Part shown: piece after piece, positions 44,035 to 55,361 of the stretch
Position numbering within the stretch: position 1 is the first letter of the stretch
Layout: each line of letters begins with the position of its first letter
Translations under genes and position numbers: made by a program
The notes under the pieces: generated by a model
What the model was told of the DNA's origin: nothing
Databases searched by the model: none
Seen by the model: only the letters and a program-made list of their open reading frames with translations
DNA from: Eleusine coracana subsp. coracana
Taxonomy: Eukaryota > Streptophyta > Magnoliopsida > Poales > Poaceae
Length of the DNA stretch: 64,000 bases
Assembly (NCBI GenBank): GCA_032690845.1
Contig: CM064432.1
Location: 57,968,071 to 58,032,070 of the forward strand
Reading direction: 5' to 3'

Positions 44035-44475
44035 AGGGAATTATCCATAACGCGGCCATTCCTTCTAGGGGGCCATCTGGAAGCCAGAAGCGGAGGTAGA
44101 CATCGCTCGCCGCCGCCACTGCGGACCATTGCTGGAGAAGAGGAAGAAGAAGGTGCGCGAGGAAGAACAGGGGAAGGGAGGAGGCAACGGTAATGTCGGA
44201 GCCAGGGCACATGAATAGGAGTGGAGGGCTGGCTAGGCCTCTTAAGGGTGACGTGGATAAGTAGTGGGTCCCACAGAGCAACATTCAACATGCGGGTCCC
44301 ATGTTTGAACATAATCCACAACTGTTAACTACTTAAGGGCTTAAAACAGTCGTGTCGGGTCGTGACTATATGGGTCGTTCCAACCATCGCATGTGAGCTA
44401 TTCCATCCAACGATATCGTATCCTAGAGAATAGAGGTGAAAGGTGTTGCATGTGAGCTATTATCCCATTGTTTAT

Positions 44476-44600
44476 TGTGCTTGTCGTCCTGACCCGGTTC
44501 TCTCAATCAACACCTTTCAAATGGTGTGCATTGTTCTGTTCTTATGCTCAAACTCACATTGATCAACGCTGCTGCTCTAGTTTTAGCTCGCCTTTGATGT
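44476..44600 (+). other. Displaced 3' flank of P450 at 34533
   Basis: The blocks tttattgtgcttgtcgtcct, cctttcaaatggtgtgca and gttctgttcttatgctc match the 3' flanks of the genes at 22022 (23690-23765) and 50290 (51890-51915). This DNA once followed the gene at 34533 directly and is now 8.3 kb away. Confidence 0.75.
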
Positions 44601-45474
44601 ACCAGAACTATTCATGTGATAGAGTTGTAGGTCACTGGCTTACTACAAGTCGAACGAAGGAACTAACCTATGCAGTTGCCAAACACAGAGAAACACCGCC
44701 ACAATAGAGCACTATAGAGGCAGGTAGAAAATACACTGTAGCACGGGCCTACCAAACTGTCGCTATGCTTCCGTAGCTAAAAATAATGTTTTGTAATAGC
44801 AGGTTCTTTGTGGGCAGAACAATCCGTCGTTAGAACTTCTATAGTAATATCGTGTGGTAATGACACCCGCCACTATGAATTATTTACCCAAAAAAAAATT
44901 TGTGCCACTGTCGACATACCTGCCCACCCATGATTGGATCTGGTCAGGCCCTGGCCGGATCCACGATGGGGGAGGGCACCACGGCCATGGAGGGGGGGGG
45001 GTGTCAACGGGAATTGATGTGGAGGGGATCACCGAGGAGGTGCAAGGTGCCGGATCCGACCGAGTGCGTCAACCGGCACCCGTTGCCAGGAGCTGGATCC
45101 GCGCCACCACAACTGGATCAAGCCTCGCTCGTGCCAGATCCAAGGATCCAGGATGGTCGCCTTAACCCGAGCACCTCCGTCTGTGCGCCTCTGTCCGCCA
45201 TTGCAGTCCATCATTGTTGCTCATGCGCTTCCATCCATGAACCTCTGCCTGCTCTTGTAGCCTATCATCCCCGCCTGCACGCCTCAAATGAGTGCCTCTG
45301 CACAAGCAGCTTCGCCCGTGCGCGGAGGCCCGTGCACCTCCGCACGTGCCATGACACGGTAAGGCTGACGGAGAGGAGAGGAGAGGAGAGGAAGGGAGGC
45401 GACGGTGGTCGGGATACGAGAGGAGAAGGAGGCAGCGTCAGCGGTCAGGAGACGAAATAGGAGGAGGTGGCGGA
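44601..45474. other. GC-rich intergenic DNA, no confident gene
   Basis: An open frame at 44900-45460 (+) has low-complexity composition, a G-run at 44991-45001 and gagga repeats near its end. It shows no recognisable domain. I regard it as non-coding, probably transposon-derived. Confidence 0.45.
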
Positions 45475-45680
45475 GTGTTTGTAACTTGATGAGTGTGTTA
45501 TTGTTATTGTTGTAAGCATCTAGAGGTTCTAGAGAGACTTTATTGTACCCATTGGTTATTATAGTAGAAGTTGCAGTGGACCGTTGGTCCCGTGATTTTA
45601 CTCCTCACACCAAAAAGTTTTACACGTATATCAATGTGTCATTGTACATTGTGATTATTGGCTCCACTACATGGCTGTTG
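45475..45680 (+). mobile_element. Copia-type LTR fragment
   Basis: This is homologous to the last ~170 bp of the LTR at 33091-33932 (gagtgtgttattgttattgt, tctagagagactttattgta, cgtgattttactcctcac). No other retroelement part is attached. Confidence 0.7.
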
Positions 45681-46219
45681 ATTGATGATCTCATTATTCA
45701 GTAAAAGGTGAGGGATTATTAGTGTTGGTTATTGTCGGTTTTCCCATCAACTGAGACCATCTAGGCATCTTCCTCTAATGGACAAATAGAATAAGGACTC
45801 AGATGAGTTTTGTTGTGAACCTCTACAGCACTTTTTACCCGAAGTGTCTGCTGATGTTGCACCATAGATCACTCGGGCCTTATTATCTCCACATCTTTTT
45901 AAGATGCCATAAAATTAAACTGCTAATATAATTAATAATTGGGTAGGATTAGATTTATAAGAATTATTATAGATCATCTGATGTTTTAATGATTCGACAG
46001 ACTTTTATTGTGAAAATAAATATGAAATCATTCATTAATGATGTAAATATAAAATTACCCTCAAACTACTAACTAGTAGTTTGTCATAACTACTGGTTAG
46101 CAGTATTTTGGACAGTACCAAACATCGAAAATGAAACAGATAAGGGAGATTTATTCGAACCACTCTTGGTCATATTTGTTTTTATAGAGAAATAGATGAA
46201 GTCATACAAGCATTTAGTC

Positions 46220-46531
46220 ATGCCTCTTCATGCACTATCAAAATTTCGCCCCTGCCGGAGTGAGGGCACCGGAGGGGGAGGTGGCGCTCTGGAGGGAGGG
46301 CACCGGATCTGTCCATGCTGCGCCATCCAAATCCGCCGACGCGTCGGCTAGATTCAATGCCACCCAGTCCGGATCTGGCCTTACCCACACCGGAGGAGGA
46401 GGTGGAGCAGCCCGCAAACGGAGGGAGGGCGTCGTTGGGGGAGGTGGAGCCGCCCATGCCAGATAAGAGGGCACCTTTAGGGGCGGTGGAGTTACACGCA
46501 CCGGAGGATGCCGGAGGGGGGAGGGAGGCAC

Positions 46532-46589
<58 letters not shown>

Positions 46590-47850
46590 GTTTAGAATCA
46601 CTGGCAAGTAAATTTTCTTGTATTACGCGTTTAGGTTCGGATGGTAAGCAAAAGGACAAAGAGATTATACTGGTTCGGGAAGAACCCATACGTCCAGTTT
46701 GAGGCTGCTCCTATTACTCGTGGTAGGGCTGTACAAAGGTGGATACAACTATGGAGAGAGAGGAGACGGGGTCCAAGTCTCTGTCTATGAGCGTTTGTGT
46801 ACAAGTGTGTGTGTGTGTGAGAGTAAGGTGAATGCTTCGTGAGTGTTCGAATCCGTCATCCGTCCAAAGGAAGAAGAGGGCCTCCCCTTTTATACTCTAT
46901 GGGGTGGGGTCCGTTTACACCGAGAGAGAGAGAGAGAGAGAGAAGTCGATAGATGGAGGAGTCAATGGCGTCACTGTCAAATGTCACTAGCCTCGCGTAT
47001 CCTGGAATCCTGCCACTGCGTGCCTCGGAGTCGATGCATCTCGTCGGACCTATCTGTCAACCTGGCGTAATCATCACTGTGTATTCCGTCACAGTTGTGG
47101 CATGTTTACCATGCTAATCAACCCGGTGAAACGTGGGGCACAGCACAGTGACAACCATCATCATGTGAGATAGGGTAATGATGGCGATTAGAGTAGGCTT
47201 ACAGGGTGATTTGACCCATCTACACTATTGACGCACGCCCACCATAGCATTTAATACTGGCCAGTGGGTAGTTGTTGACTTTCCTATCCACTCGACCCTA
47301 TTGCATGTGGTCGACTGGGACGAGCAAAGCCCGACCCCTGGCTGGGGAGCTGGTTAGGTGTGTTTCATATTTGGTCGGTTACCATTGGAAGGAAGCATTG
47401 ATGGGTCTCAAGCCATCAAATCAAGTTTCTCCCTTCCGTCACTCCCGCACACCGTAGCACCGCAGCGCTTCAGTTCCGTAGGACAAAGGGGCATATTGCT
47501 AATACAAGGGAAGACAACATGCCATGTCTTGTCAGCGGCACTATGCGCGCTCGTGCGCACTTATTACGGATGGCACAAGATTGGGGCTCTTATTATAATG
47601 TGAACGTGCTTGATCTCGCTTGCGGGGGTCACACGAGCCGATACGCGCTCGACCCTGCTCGTGAGGGTCGGACGATGCTGAACGCGCTTGATCCCGCTCG
47701 CGAGGGTCAGGGGGTCGGGCGAATCGAGGTGCGCTCGACCGCTCGTGGAGTTCGGGCGCCCCAGCACGACGATGTAATCCCTGTGCTGATTACGCCACAT
47801 GACATCGTTGGTATTAGAGAGAGAGAGAGAGAGAGAAATTTGCTTCGCTT
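46220..47850. mobile_element. Probable retrotransposon remnant with GA microsatellites
   Basis: The stretch 46600-46740 (ggacaaagagattatactgg, ttcgggaagaacccatacgt) resembles the leader of grass gypsy-type LTRs. 47620-47740 has repeated gctcgaccctgctcgtgagg-type motifs. (GA)n runs lie at 46534-46583, 46921-46942 and 47816-47837. Open frames across 46230-46610 are low-complexity and not believed. No pol domain is present. Confidence 0.4.
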
Positions 47851-47889
47851 GACATGCACCGTCTATGACTCAACAAAGAGCAGGTCGCT

Positions 47890-48260
47890 GTGACTTCTCG
47901 ATTATATCTGGTTTTGTTGGTTTGTCATAAGTCCCAGCGCGATCTCCATGAATAAACGATTTATTAGGCATGATAAATAGATAATCAAATGAGACGAGAT
48001 GAACATGGCAATTACCACGATGACTAGTGAGTGACACACGAGATGTCCCCGTGACATGACATTCAGCCTGGACCGCGAGCTGTTATCTGATAGCCCGAAA
48101 AGACAATGCGTGAGAGTTCAAGTAAGAACTGCAAGCCTTGTCATCCATGCATCTATCATCTAGATAAAATGGAAGACAGATTGGTAGACTAATGAACATG
48201 GATGATGAAACTAGCCAGGTTCTCACTCACTCAAGGAAAAAGGAAAGGAGCATTGTTGTG
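47890..48260 (-). repeat. Dispersed repeat, copy B (inverted)
   Basis: The reverse strand matches copy A (17925-18295) over its whole length, including tatcagataacagctc-like and gggacttatgacaaacc blocks. Together with copy C it forms an inverted pair with a ~240-bp spacer. Confidence 0.8.
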
Positions 48261-48504
48261 TCGTGTTGACATCAACAATTTATTGTGATTTGTTTTCTCC
48301 TTGCCCTTTCCAAGGCAACATATTCTTTTTTTTCGAGGAACATTATTGTTTCTTTGATATCCTAATGTTGTGTCAAGTCACCACATGTCGATGTAGCCAC
48401 CGCCGCTTTGAGAGGTCAGTTGTTTAGGCAGAAGAAAAATTGCTTTCCTTGACAACATTCCCGCAGAAGAAGATAAGACACTGGAACTGGATGCTGCAAC
48501 TTCA

Positions 48505-48755
48505 CAACTAAGCAACAGTGCTCAGTTCCTTTTTCCTTGAGTGAGTGAGAACCTGGATAGTTTCATCATCCATATTCATTACCCTATCAATGGTCTTCTA
48601 TTTTATCTAGATGACGGACGCATGTACGGCACGGCTTGCAGTTGCTGCTTGAACTCCCAATCATTGTCTTTTCGGGCTATCAGATAACAGCTCGGTCCAG
48701 GCTGAATGTTTAGGTCACTGGGACATCTCGTATGTCACTCACTAATCATCCTGGT
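48505..48755 (+). repeat. Dispersed repeat, copy C
   Basis: This matches the first ~240 bp of copy A in direct orientation (ggacgcatgtacggcacggc, ttgcagttgctgcttgaact, cagataacagctcggtcc) and so is the inverse of copy B. B and C could pair as a ~240-bp hairpin. Confidence 0.8.
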
Positions 48756-49361
48756 ATAGTGAGAATAGACAACCTATGATCACCACCTAGACACACACGA
48801 CTAGTACTTTTGGTAGAATGTGCAACAACAATACTGACAACAAGCTTAACAAAACGCCCTAAGCCCTCAAGATGCTTAACATCCGCGATAGACTATGGGT
48901 GGCGGAGCTAGGATTTCGAAGATGAGTGTTTCAAGTCTTCAATATGTCGTTGAAGCATGAAAAATAGTTGATCAAACTATAGCAATATTTAGAATCTGAT
49001 TTTTTTTTCTATGCTAGAAAAATGAATTTTACATGAATTTCATTGATTTCTCTCTGTTTGGGAGCATCTATATGTACTAAAGCTTAAGAATATATGTGTG
49101 AGTACCAAAATCTACCCATGAACAACGCTAGCCAACTAGAAAGCGGAATTTTCACATCAACAGCAATAGCAAGTTTGAGATGAAACAGAGGTGAATATCA
49201 AGCACGAATTTCAAAGTATTGCAGTAAAAAACGGATGGCTATGATAAGTCTTGTGTGCACATATACATGTGGAGTCGCTTTTCTCAACTACGCCCCTATT
49301 AGGAGAATGGACTTTTCTATGTACGGGTTGATGGTAACTCCACGGCTCTTGGCCGCTAGAC

Positions 49362-49520
49362 AAGCACTTTGATGGACTGGCATTAGATGAGTACGTGTTT
49401 GCTTGCCCTCCAACAGGTCAGGTGGACTGGCATTGATCTAGTCCACAAGCACTTTGATGAATACGTGTTTGCTTGGCCTCCAACAGCTCAGGTGTACTGG
49501 CATTAATCTAGTCCACCAAT
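49362..49520 (+). repeat. Imperfect tandem duplication upstream of P450 at 50290
   Basis: The block acaagcactttgatg, tacgtgtttgcttg, cctccaacag, tcaggtg, actggcatt and ctagtccac is present twice, at about 49363 and 49445, with small indels. Confidence 0.75.
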
Positions 49521-49659
49521 CCACGCTTTAGCGTAGAAAGTCTTGTGCGGAATATTGCTTAGTAAATTTATGAACTAAACAAACTAAAACTAATGCGATT
49601 CTCAATATTCTAGCAACGGATACATGAAAAATATCATGTCTGGAATCGTTCTCCAAAGT

Positions 49660-50289
49660 ATATTCTATGATGTAAAATCCATTAATAGTGTACTTCATGT
49701 ATGCATCTACGGACATATAGAAGTTGAGGTAGTAAATTTTCTGTAGTTTCCAGAGATCGTTTCAGATTTTACTCCATTTCCACAATATGTCGAGACAGTT
49801 CCGGCCGGATCAGGCACTAACTTTCAAATACCTCACGTATCACGGATGATCTCCAGTTCTCCACGATTGTTTCGTATCATATTACTGGCCTCTCAGTACT
49901 TCTTAGCCTAATGTAGAGCTGCAGATACTATAGGAATACTGGCCTATCCGTACTTTCGTATTATTGACAAGTACTCCGGCACAAGCGTTCTAAATGCGTT
50001 CAGGGGTACAGAAAGTCCAGCGGAACACGCTAATCTACACGCCACAGAGATAGAGCACGAGCACTCTGGTTGCTGTACGCCATATATAGGGACCTTGTGG
50101 TCCACCAAGAATCTGATGGTAGACATTGTTTGCGTGGGCGCGCCTTCTCTACGACTATGATTGATGAAGACACGTGAGAAACTCGAAACAGCCAGAGGGT
50201 ACCGGGGCGGAACGGCCGCACTTACAAAGTTTATAGTCGTACTTTATACACGGATGAACTAGCTCGCCTGTGTACTCACCCTCACAAAA
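49660..50289 (+). promoter_or_regulatory. Upstream region of P450 at 50290, with G-box and TATA
   Basis: It shares sequence with 19555-20070 plus 21245-21343. CACGTG at 50171-50176 lies in the ttgatgaagacacgtga block, 119 bases before the ATG. A TATA-like TTTATACA at 50243-50250 and the leader gatgaactagctcgcctgtg complete the promoter. The leader matches that of the broken gene at 21344. Confidence 0.7.
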
Positions 50290-51786
50290 ATGGAGCGCGA
50301 CCTCTGGCTGCTACTGGCCACGCTCGCCATATCCCTCCTCTACTACCTGACCAGTCTGAGACGGCCTTCAAGCAACAGCCGCCGACCGCCCGGCCCCAGG
50401 CCACTTCCTGTCATAGGAAACCTGCTCGACCTGAACGGCAACCTTCATCACACGCTCGCGCACCTGGCGCGCGTCCATGGCCCTGTCATGCTTCTCAAGA
50501 TGGGGCTCACCACGACCGTGGTGGTATCCTCGCGCGACGCTGCGAGGGAGGCGTTCACGAGGCACGACCGGCGACTCGCTGCGCGTGCAGTCCCGGACAC
50601 GGCCCGCATGCCCGGATTCTCCAACCGGTCGATGATATGGCTGCCCAGCACCGACCAGCGATGGAAGACGATGCGCGGCATCGTCGCCACGCACGTCTTC
50701 TCCCCTCGCAGCCTCGCCACGATGCGTGGCGTTCGGGAACGCAAGGTGCACGACCTGGTGAGCTTCGTCCGTGAGCGTGCCGGGCAGGAAGTCGACGTCG
50801 GCCAGGCTGTCTACGGCGGCGTGCTCAACCTCCTGTCGACCGCTCTCTTCTCCGTTGAAGTTGTTGACGTGGGCGCCCAGTCGGCGCAGGGGTTGCAGGA
50901 GGCAGTGGAAGAACTCATCGAGCTGATTGCTAAGCCCAATGTCTCGGACCTTTTCCCGTTCCTTCGGCCTCTCGACTTGCAAGGATTGCGTCGCCGTGCA
51001 GCCCCGGCCTACGGCAAAGTCTTCCGAGTCTTGGACGACGTCATTGACGGCCGGCTGGCCGAGTACTCCTCGTCAAAGAGCAAGCACAGTGACTTCCTTG
51101 ACGCGCTCCTACAACTCATGTCCACCGGCACGATCACTCGCGAGGACGTGCGAACGGTTATGTTCGACGTCTTCGCGGCCGGAAGCGACACCATGGCGAT
51201 CACAGTAGTGTGGGCGATGGCCGAGCTGCTCCGCAACCCGGGCATGATGGCCAAGGTGCGTGCTGAGATCAAGGACACCCTCGTCTGTAAGGAAATCATC
51301 GAGGAGCCCGATGTGGCGAGCTTGCCATATCTTCAGGCTGTCGTCAAGGAGGCTTTGAGGCTGCACCCGGTTGCGCCAATTATGATACCGCACCAGGCTG
51401 TGGAGGACGGCATCGAGATTGGCGGTTATGTGGTGCCAAAAGGCTCCACCGTGATTTTCAACGTATGGGCGATAATGCATGACCCAGCAGTCTGGAAGAG
51501 GCCGGATGAGTTTGTGCCAGAGCGCTGGTTCTTGGACAGGGACGCCGAGATGGGATTCAGAGGGAAAGACTTTGAGTTCATCCCCTTCGGGTCTGGCCGA
51601 AGGCTATGCCCTGGTTTGCCGATGGCAGAGCGCGTCGTGCCGTTCATACTGGCGTCGCTGCTGCACGCGTTTGAGTGGAAGCTTCCTAACGGCATGTCGG
51701 CCGAGCTGCTGGACGTGAGCGAGATATTTACCACAACCAATGTCATGGCTGTCCCCCTCAGAGCTGTGCCTACCGTGATCACCTAG
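50290..51786 (+). CDS. Cytochrome P450, CYP76-like, 498 aa
   Basis: Anchor LLATLAISLLYYL (residues 7-19), PPGPRPLP hinge, C-helix WKTMR, AGSDT with Thr near 301, KEALR, FVPERW and FGSGRRLCPG with heme Cys near 440. All elements are intact and there is no intron. The first ~25 codons and the promoter are closest to the broken gene at 21344. The section LSTALFSVEVVDVG is shared with 61407 (LVSTALFSVDVVDVG) and not with the others. Unusual residues are GKDTLVCKE where other copies have ALGGKE, and IFTTTN where others have KFTTAN near the end. Specialised-metabolite oxidation is the likely role; the substrate is unknown. Confidence 0.96.
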   Translation: MERDLWLLLATLAISLLYYLTSLRRPSSNSRRPPGPRPLPVIGNLLDLNGNLHHTLAHLARVHGPVMLLKMGLTTTVVVSSRDAAREAFTRHDRRLAARAVPDTARMPGFSNRSMIWLPSTDQRWKTMRGIVATHVFSPRSLATMRGVRERKVHDLVSFVRERAGQEVDVGQAVYGGVLNLLSTALFSVEVVDVGAQSAQGLQEAVEELIELIAKPNVSDLFPFLRPLDLQGLRRRAAPAYGKVFRVLDDVIDGRLAEYSSSKSKHSDFLDALLQLMSTGTITREDVRTVMFDVFAAGSDTMAITVVWAMAELLRNPGMMAKVRAEIKDTLVCKEIIEEPDVASLPYLQAVVKEALRLHPVAPIMIPHQAVEDGIEIGGYVVPKGSTVIFNVWAIMHDPAVWKRPDEFVPERWFLDRDAEMGFRGKDFEFIPFGSGRRLCPGLPMAERVVPFILASLLHAFEWKLPNGMSAELLDVSEIFTTTNVMAVPLRAVPTVIT

Positions 51787-52471
51787 TTACTGCTCTTATC
51801 TCTTGCAATTGGTACGTATGAATGAAAGAATCAATAACTTACTACTTGCTCCAGTGATCACTGTGAGTATCAGAGAGTGTGTGGTTTATTGTGCTTGTGG
51901 TCCTGACACAGTTCCCTTTATAATGGGCTCTATAATGAGCTCAAATCAATATGGGTCATCCATTTCTTTTAATCTGGGGATTTAGATACACTTATACTAC
52001 ATTAACTCTTTAAATAGTATGAAGTAGTATTTTAAGGTAGTATGAAATAGTATGGTTATTATGAGAAAAAAGATAATGATGATCAGTAATTTCATTTATT
52101 TTTTAAGATGAATTAAAACACATGTTCTTCTAAAAAACAATCTGTCATTTTTCCAAGCATCGTCTCTCACTTCATTTCGTCCTCTTTCATTCACCTGTTC
52201 TTCGGCTCCAATTGTGGCTGATTGGTGATTGTGCGACAGCACCATGTTGTGGCATGACCCGTGGTGCACGAGAGGCCTGGGAACACCACTCTTGGTGAAA
52301 CCTTAGGGAGGCCACGGCTGCCACCATTGCTTTGGGTCGAAGGCGGATCCACGCGGCTGCCACCATCTTTTACAGTGTTTGCAAGTAATTTGGACCGTCG
52401 GTTGCCTTAGGTTTGATGGTCTATGATTAAGGGTACCCAATTAGAAGTATTTAGGTTTTGATGAAGGTACT
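51787..52471. other. 3' flank of P450 at 50290, no further gene
   Basis: The block tatcagagagtgtgtggttt and attgtgcttgtggtcctgac near 51870-51905 provides the empty-site comparison for the MULE at 36131. The rest is AT-rich intergenic DNA ending at the inverted-repeat border. Confidence 0.65.
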
Positions 52472-53924
52472 TTATCAAGGACAGTAAGGTAAGTTCACCG
52501 GTTGACCAATCTAGAGGTTCTAGGGCAAATAGGAAAAGAGATACACCATCATCGTATTTGCATTGTTTTTTTTCATGATTTACTCAGTTGTTATTTGTTT
52601 TTCTCCGAAGAACACGGTATGTGAAAGCCATGGCAAGGCAGCACAAGTTTGGGCATCAATTAATCTGGAAGGATAGTACAAAAACACGACGGCTTGGTTG
52701 GGTGCCATAGCGGTGTGAGTTTGTGTGGCGATTGCATGTCTTTTTATTTAGATTTACTCAGTTGTAATTCCAAAGAACACATCTTGAGGCCACCTAAGGG
52801 TGTTCACGAGATGATGATTCACCAATTCGGGATTGGTTGGGGGCGGGGGGGGGGGGGGGGGCCTTGGCAAGGCGGTGGGAGTTCATGGGTGGTTGTTATT
52901 TGAAAAACTCACGATTTACATCGTTTTGTTTGTATTTAGTAGGTTATCATGGTTTCTTCCGCCCAGCCTAAGAACACATCTATCTCCACTTCTCCATTTA
53001 AGAATATGTGAGGCACTGCTAATTAATGGGGATCATGCTTTCTTAGGAGTTAGGAGGCACACACCTGAGTCCAGATTATTGCTCTGAGTTTTTTACCATT
53101 TACCTCAAGAATTATTCAATCCTTTTTTTCTATGGACTTTTTGTGATTATGGGAAGATCAATTAATGTTGTCTTGGAACAAGGAATTGTTGCAACGAGTG
53201 GCCATGCCCATGGATATCGTAGAGTGGAAAATGGCAGACCCAAATACTTGTATGATTGTTGTTTTGCAACTTAGATCTATTTGATATATTTAGAAAGCTT
53301 TATGTGTAAATTTATGACAATGAGGTGCTACTTGTTAAAATAGAGCTATAAACCTTTAGTTTGCAATTGAAAGTAATTGTCCGAAGGAGGTAGGATATTT
53401 TATTCCATAAACTTACATGGTATTATGTTACATATAGTATCGGAGGATAAATATTATATTTCTTAACATGGATGCACGTTATTTATAAAGATCCAAGTTT
53501 GTTTGTTGGAATGTTTCTTGAAATGATGCATGTATTAGAAGTATTCATAATTTGGTATTTTCAACATTTTTTATACTATTAATAATGGGTAACTTTAAAA
53601 ATATAGATTTATTGTTTGACTAATGTGTATGTGATGATGGTGGTAGTTAATTTGTTTTATTTACTCTCTACTTAACATGATATTTTTTAGGTTTTGAGTG
53701 CCAACACGAACTCCATTTCTTGACAAAACGTATATAGATACATTAAAGACATATGTTATATTAGAAACAAAGCACATGGTTTCGTCTATTATGTTAACTA
53801 CCCTAACCACTTTGCATCTCTCGTTATCAATTCATTACAACATCACTATTTAATTAAAATAAAATGTCTATTGGGAGTAGCCTTAGCACAAAATTTTATG
53901 TAGTTTTCCAAAATGCGTTAGATT

Positions 53925-54142
53925 TTCTTTATTTTCAGATATACGTTGAAACAATTCCACTCAGACTAAACACGTTGCTGACTCATCTGTTTCATGAATT
54001 TTTCAAGTTAATCACGTGTGATCACTCTGGACTCTAATTTGGTTTACGTAGAGGTGCAGGCACGAGAGAATACACTACAGTGCTCTGTTATAAAATGTTA
54101 GAAATTTACCACCGCCAATGCTATGGTTGTGCACCCATTACC
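53925..54142 (+). pseudogene. P450 promoter fused to C-terminal stub (right copy)
   Basis: 53925-54095 aligns with 21785-21965, upstream of the gene at 22022 (acgttgaaacaattccactc, cacgttgctgactcatctg, gactctaatttggtttac, gtgctctgttataaaa). At 54101 it switches to gaaatttaccaccgccaatg, which encodes the EKFTTAN end of the P450s. A 3' flank block (catgacattggt-like, 54205) follows. About 1.4 kb of gene has been deleted between TATA box and tail. Confidence 0.78.
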
Positions 54143-54436
54143 TACTCTACTATAATTAAACAGTAGTTGCATTAGAAAGAAGGTAAAACCAAATATAACT
54201 TTCGTGACATTGGTATGGCGATGAACTGAAGAATCAGTAAGTCATCAACACCTTTTTTTTTTTTTTTTTTTGCATACGGAGACAAACGGATGGTGACTCT
54301 GCCTGAATTAGCCGCTAACACAGGCTACGACAGTCAGAACCCTGATGGTGGAGTTTATCCAGCTGAGCTGTTTTATCACTTTATCTGATTATGGCCATTG
54401 CCTACACCGGAGAACAAGATGGGGCGCGTTGTCCTT

Positions 54437-55092
54437 TTTTTTTTAGAAAAGGGAATATATCGATTAATATTCCGGCCTCTGCAACGACCGATACATGCAG
54501 CCCAAGTTCAACAATATGAAAGAAACGAAAGTCCAGACCGTACACCATGGTATGATAAACACATAGTTACTAACCATTATTCTAGAACTAATAAGTAAGA
54601 CGATTTGAAAAACGCCATCCATTGATAGCGAACACCGCCATGGCCACCGTCTCAATCAATCGACATGCCGTTTGCAGCACCTGGCGGTTCTCCTCCTTCT
54701 GTAGTATTGACCATAGTCTCACCCAATAGGTTCCCCTGAAGATCGCCTGTAATGGAGAAGGAATTGATGTTTTGTCAAACACCACATTATTCCGACATAG
54801 CCATAATGCCCAACATAAACCCGATACCCCACACCAAATCAGTTTTTTGAGTTTGTACTCAGTTTTCCCTAACCAGTCAAACAACAAATGTTGAAAGTTA
54901 ACAGGAGGACTAATGTTTAAGGAGACACATATAATTCTCCAAATGAACTTAGCCATACTATATTCAAAAAACAGATATTGAATGCTCTCACTAAGATCAC
55001 AGAAGGAACAATTAGTCCTTCCGTTCCAATTTCTTCTCGCTAAGTTGTCTTTGGTTAAGGTGACACCTTTAAAGTGACACCTTCCAAATGTT
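54437..55092 (-). mobile_element. 5'-truncated LINE (right-arm copy)
   Basis: This is the mirror image of 36-691, with target duplications at 54418-54436 and 55093-55111. The uninterrupted site is visible in the paralogous promoters at 61137-61175 (ggggcgcgttcgtgtcccta) and 34282-34315. The insertion therefore occurred in the upstream region of the P450 at 55362, about 250 bp before its ATG. Confidence 0.88.
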
Positions 55093-55307
55093 GATGGGGC
55101 ACGTTGTCCTTAAGATGGATTGCATTTTTTACGCGTGCTTAATCTTCTTCTCTTCCCTGCAAGCAAAGTACGTACCGCTCTACCATTATGATTGATGAGA
55201 CATGCTGTACATTGGGTCAAAAAGACGTTTGAAATTGGAAACAGTAAACATATGATGAATTAAAAACAACCACGCCAAAAATAGCTACTAGTCCCGGCCC
55301 AGTATTC

Positions 55308-55315
55308 TATATATA
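55308..55315 (+). promoter_or_regulatory. TATA box of P450 at 55362
   Basis: TATATATA lies 47-54 bases before the ATG, followed by the shared leader (aacgcccactgaagtagctc). The G-box of other copies is degraded here: atgattgatgagacatgct at 55188 lacks CACGTG. Confidence 0.7.
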
Positions 55316-55361
55316 CAGGTTTAACGCCCACTGAAGTAGCTCGCATATACCCCTCACAAAA

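Larger units (their letters stand above)
36131..44466. mobile_element. Large Mutator-like element, 8.3 kb, with cargo genes
   Basis: The left end is GGGCCAATAGCTCACATGC. The right end read on the other strand is GGGATAATAGCTCACATGC, so 17 of 19 terminal bases agree. A second AATAGCTCACATG-like motif occurs some 70 bases inside both ends. Flanking 9-mers gttgtttat (36122-36130) and attgtttat (44467-44475) match at 8 of 9. Joining the flanks restores a sequence like the 3' flank of the P450 at 50290 (51870-51915), an empty-site comparison. Inside are a MuDR-type transposase, a three-exon gene, a GRF-zinc-finger gene and tandem repeats. The transposase has stops, so the copy is probably immobile now. 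Confidence 0.82.
52472..55127. repeat. Right arm of 2.66-kb inverted duplication
   Basis: This is the reverse-strand counterpart of 1-2657. Its right end runs into the proximal promoter of the P450 at 55362, so the left arm probably also runs into a P450 promoter beyond the window. Its left border joins DNA unrelated to the P450 fragment found at the left arm's border. Confidence 0.93.

Noticed and set aside
44900..45460. 186-codon open frame
   Set aside because: Low-complexity composition, a poly(G) run inside and no recognisable motif; probably chance in GC-rich transposon DNA.
46230..46611. Open frames with SLSLSLSL, ERERERER or RGGGG sequence
   Set aside because: They are translations of (GA)n and G-rich simple sequence.
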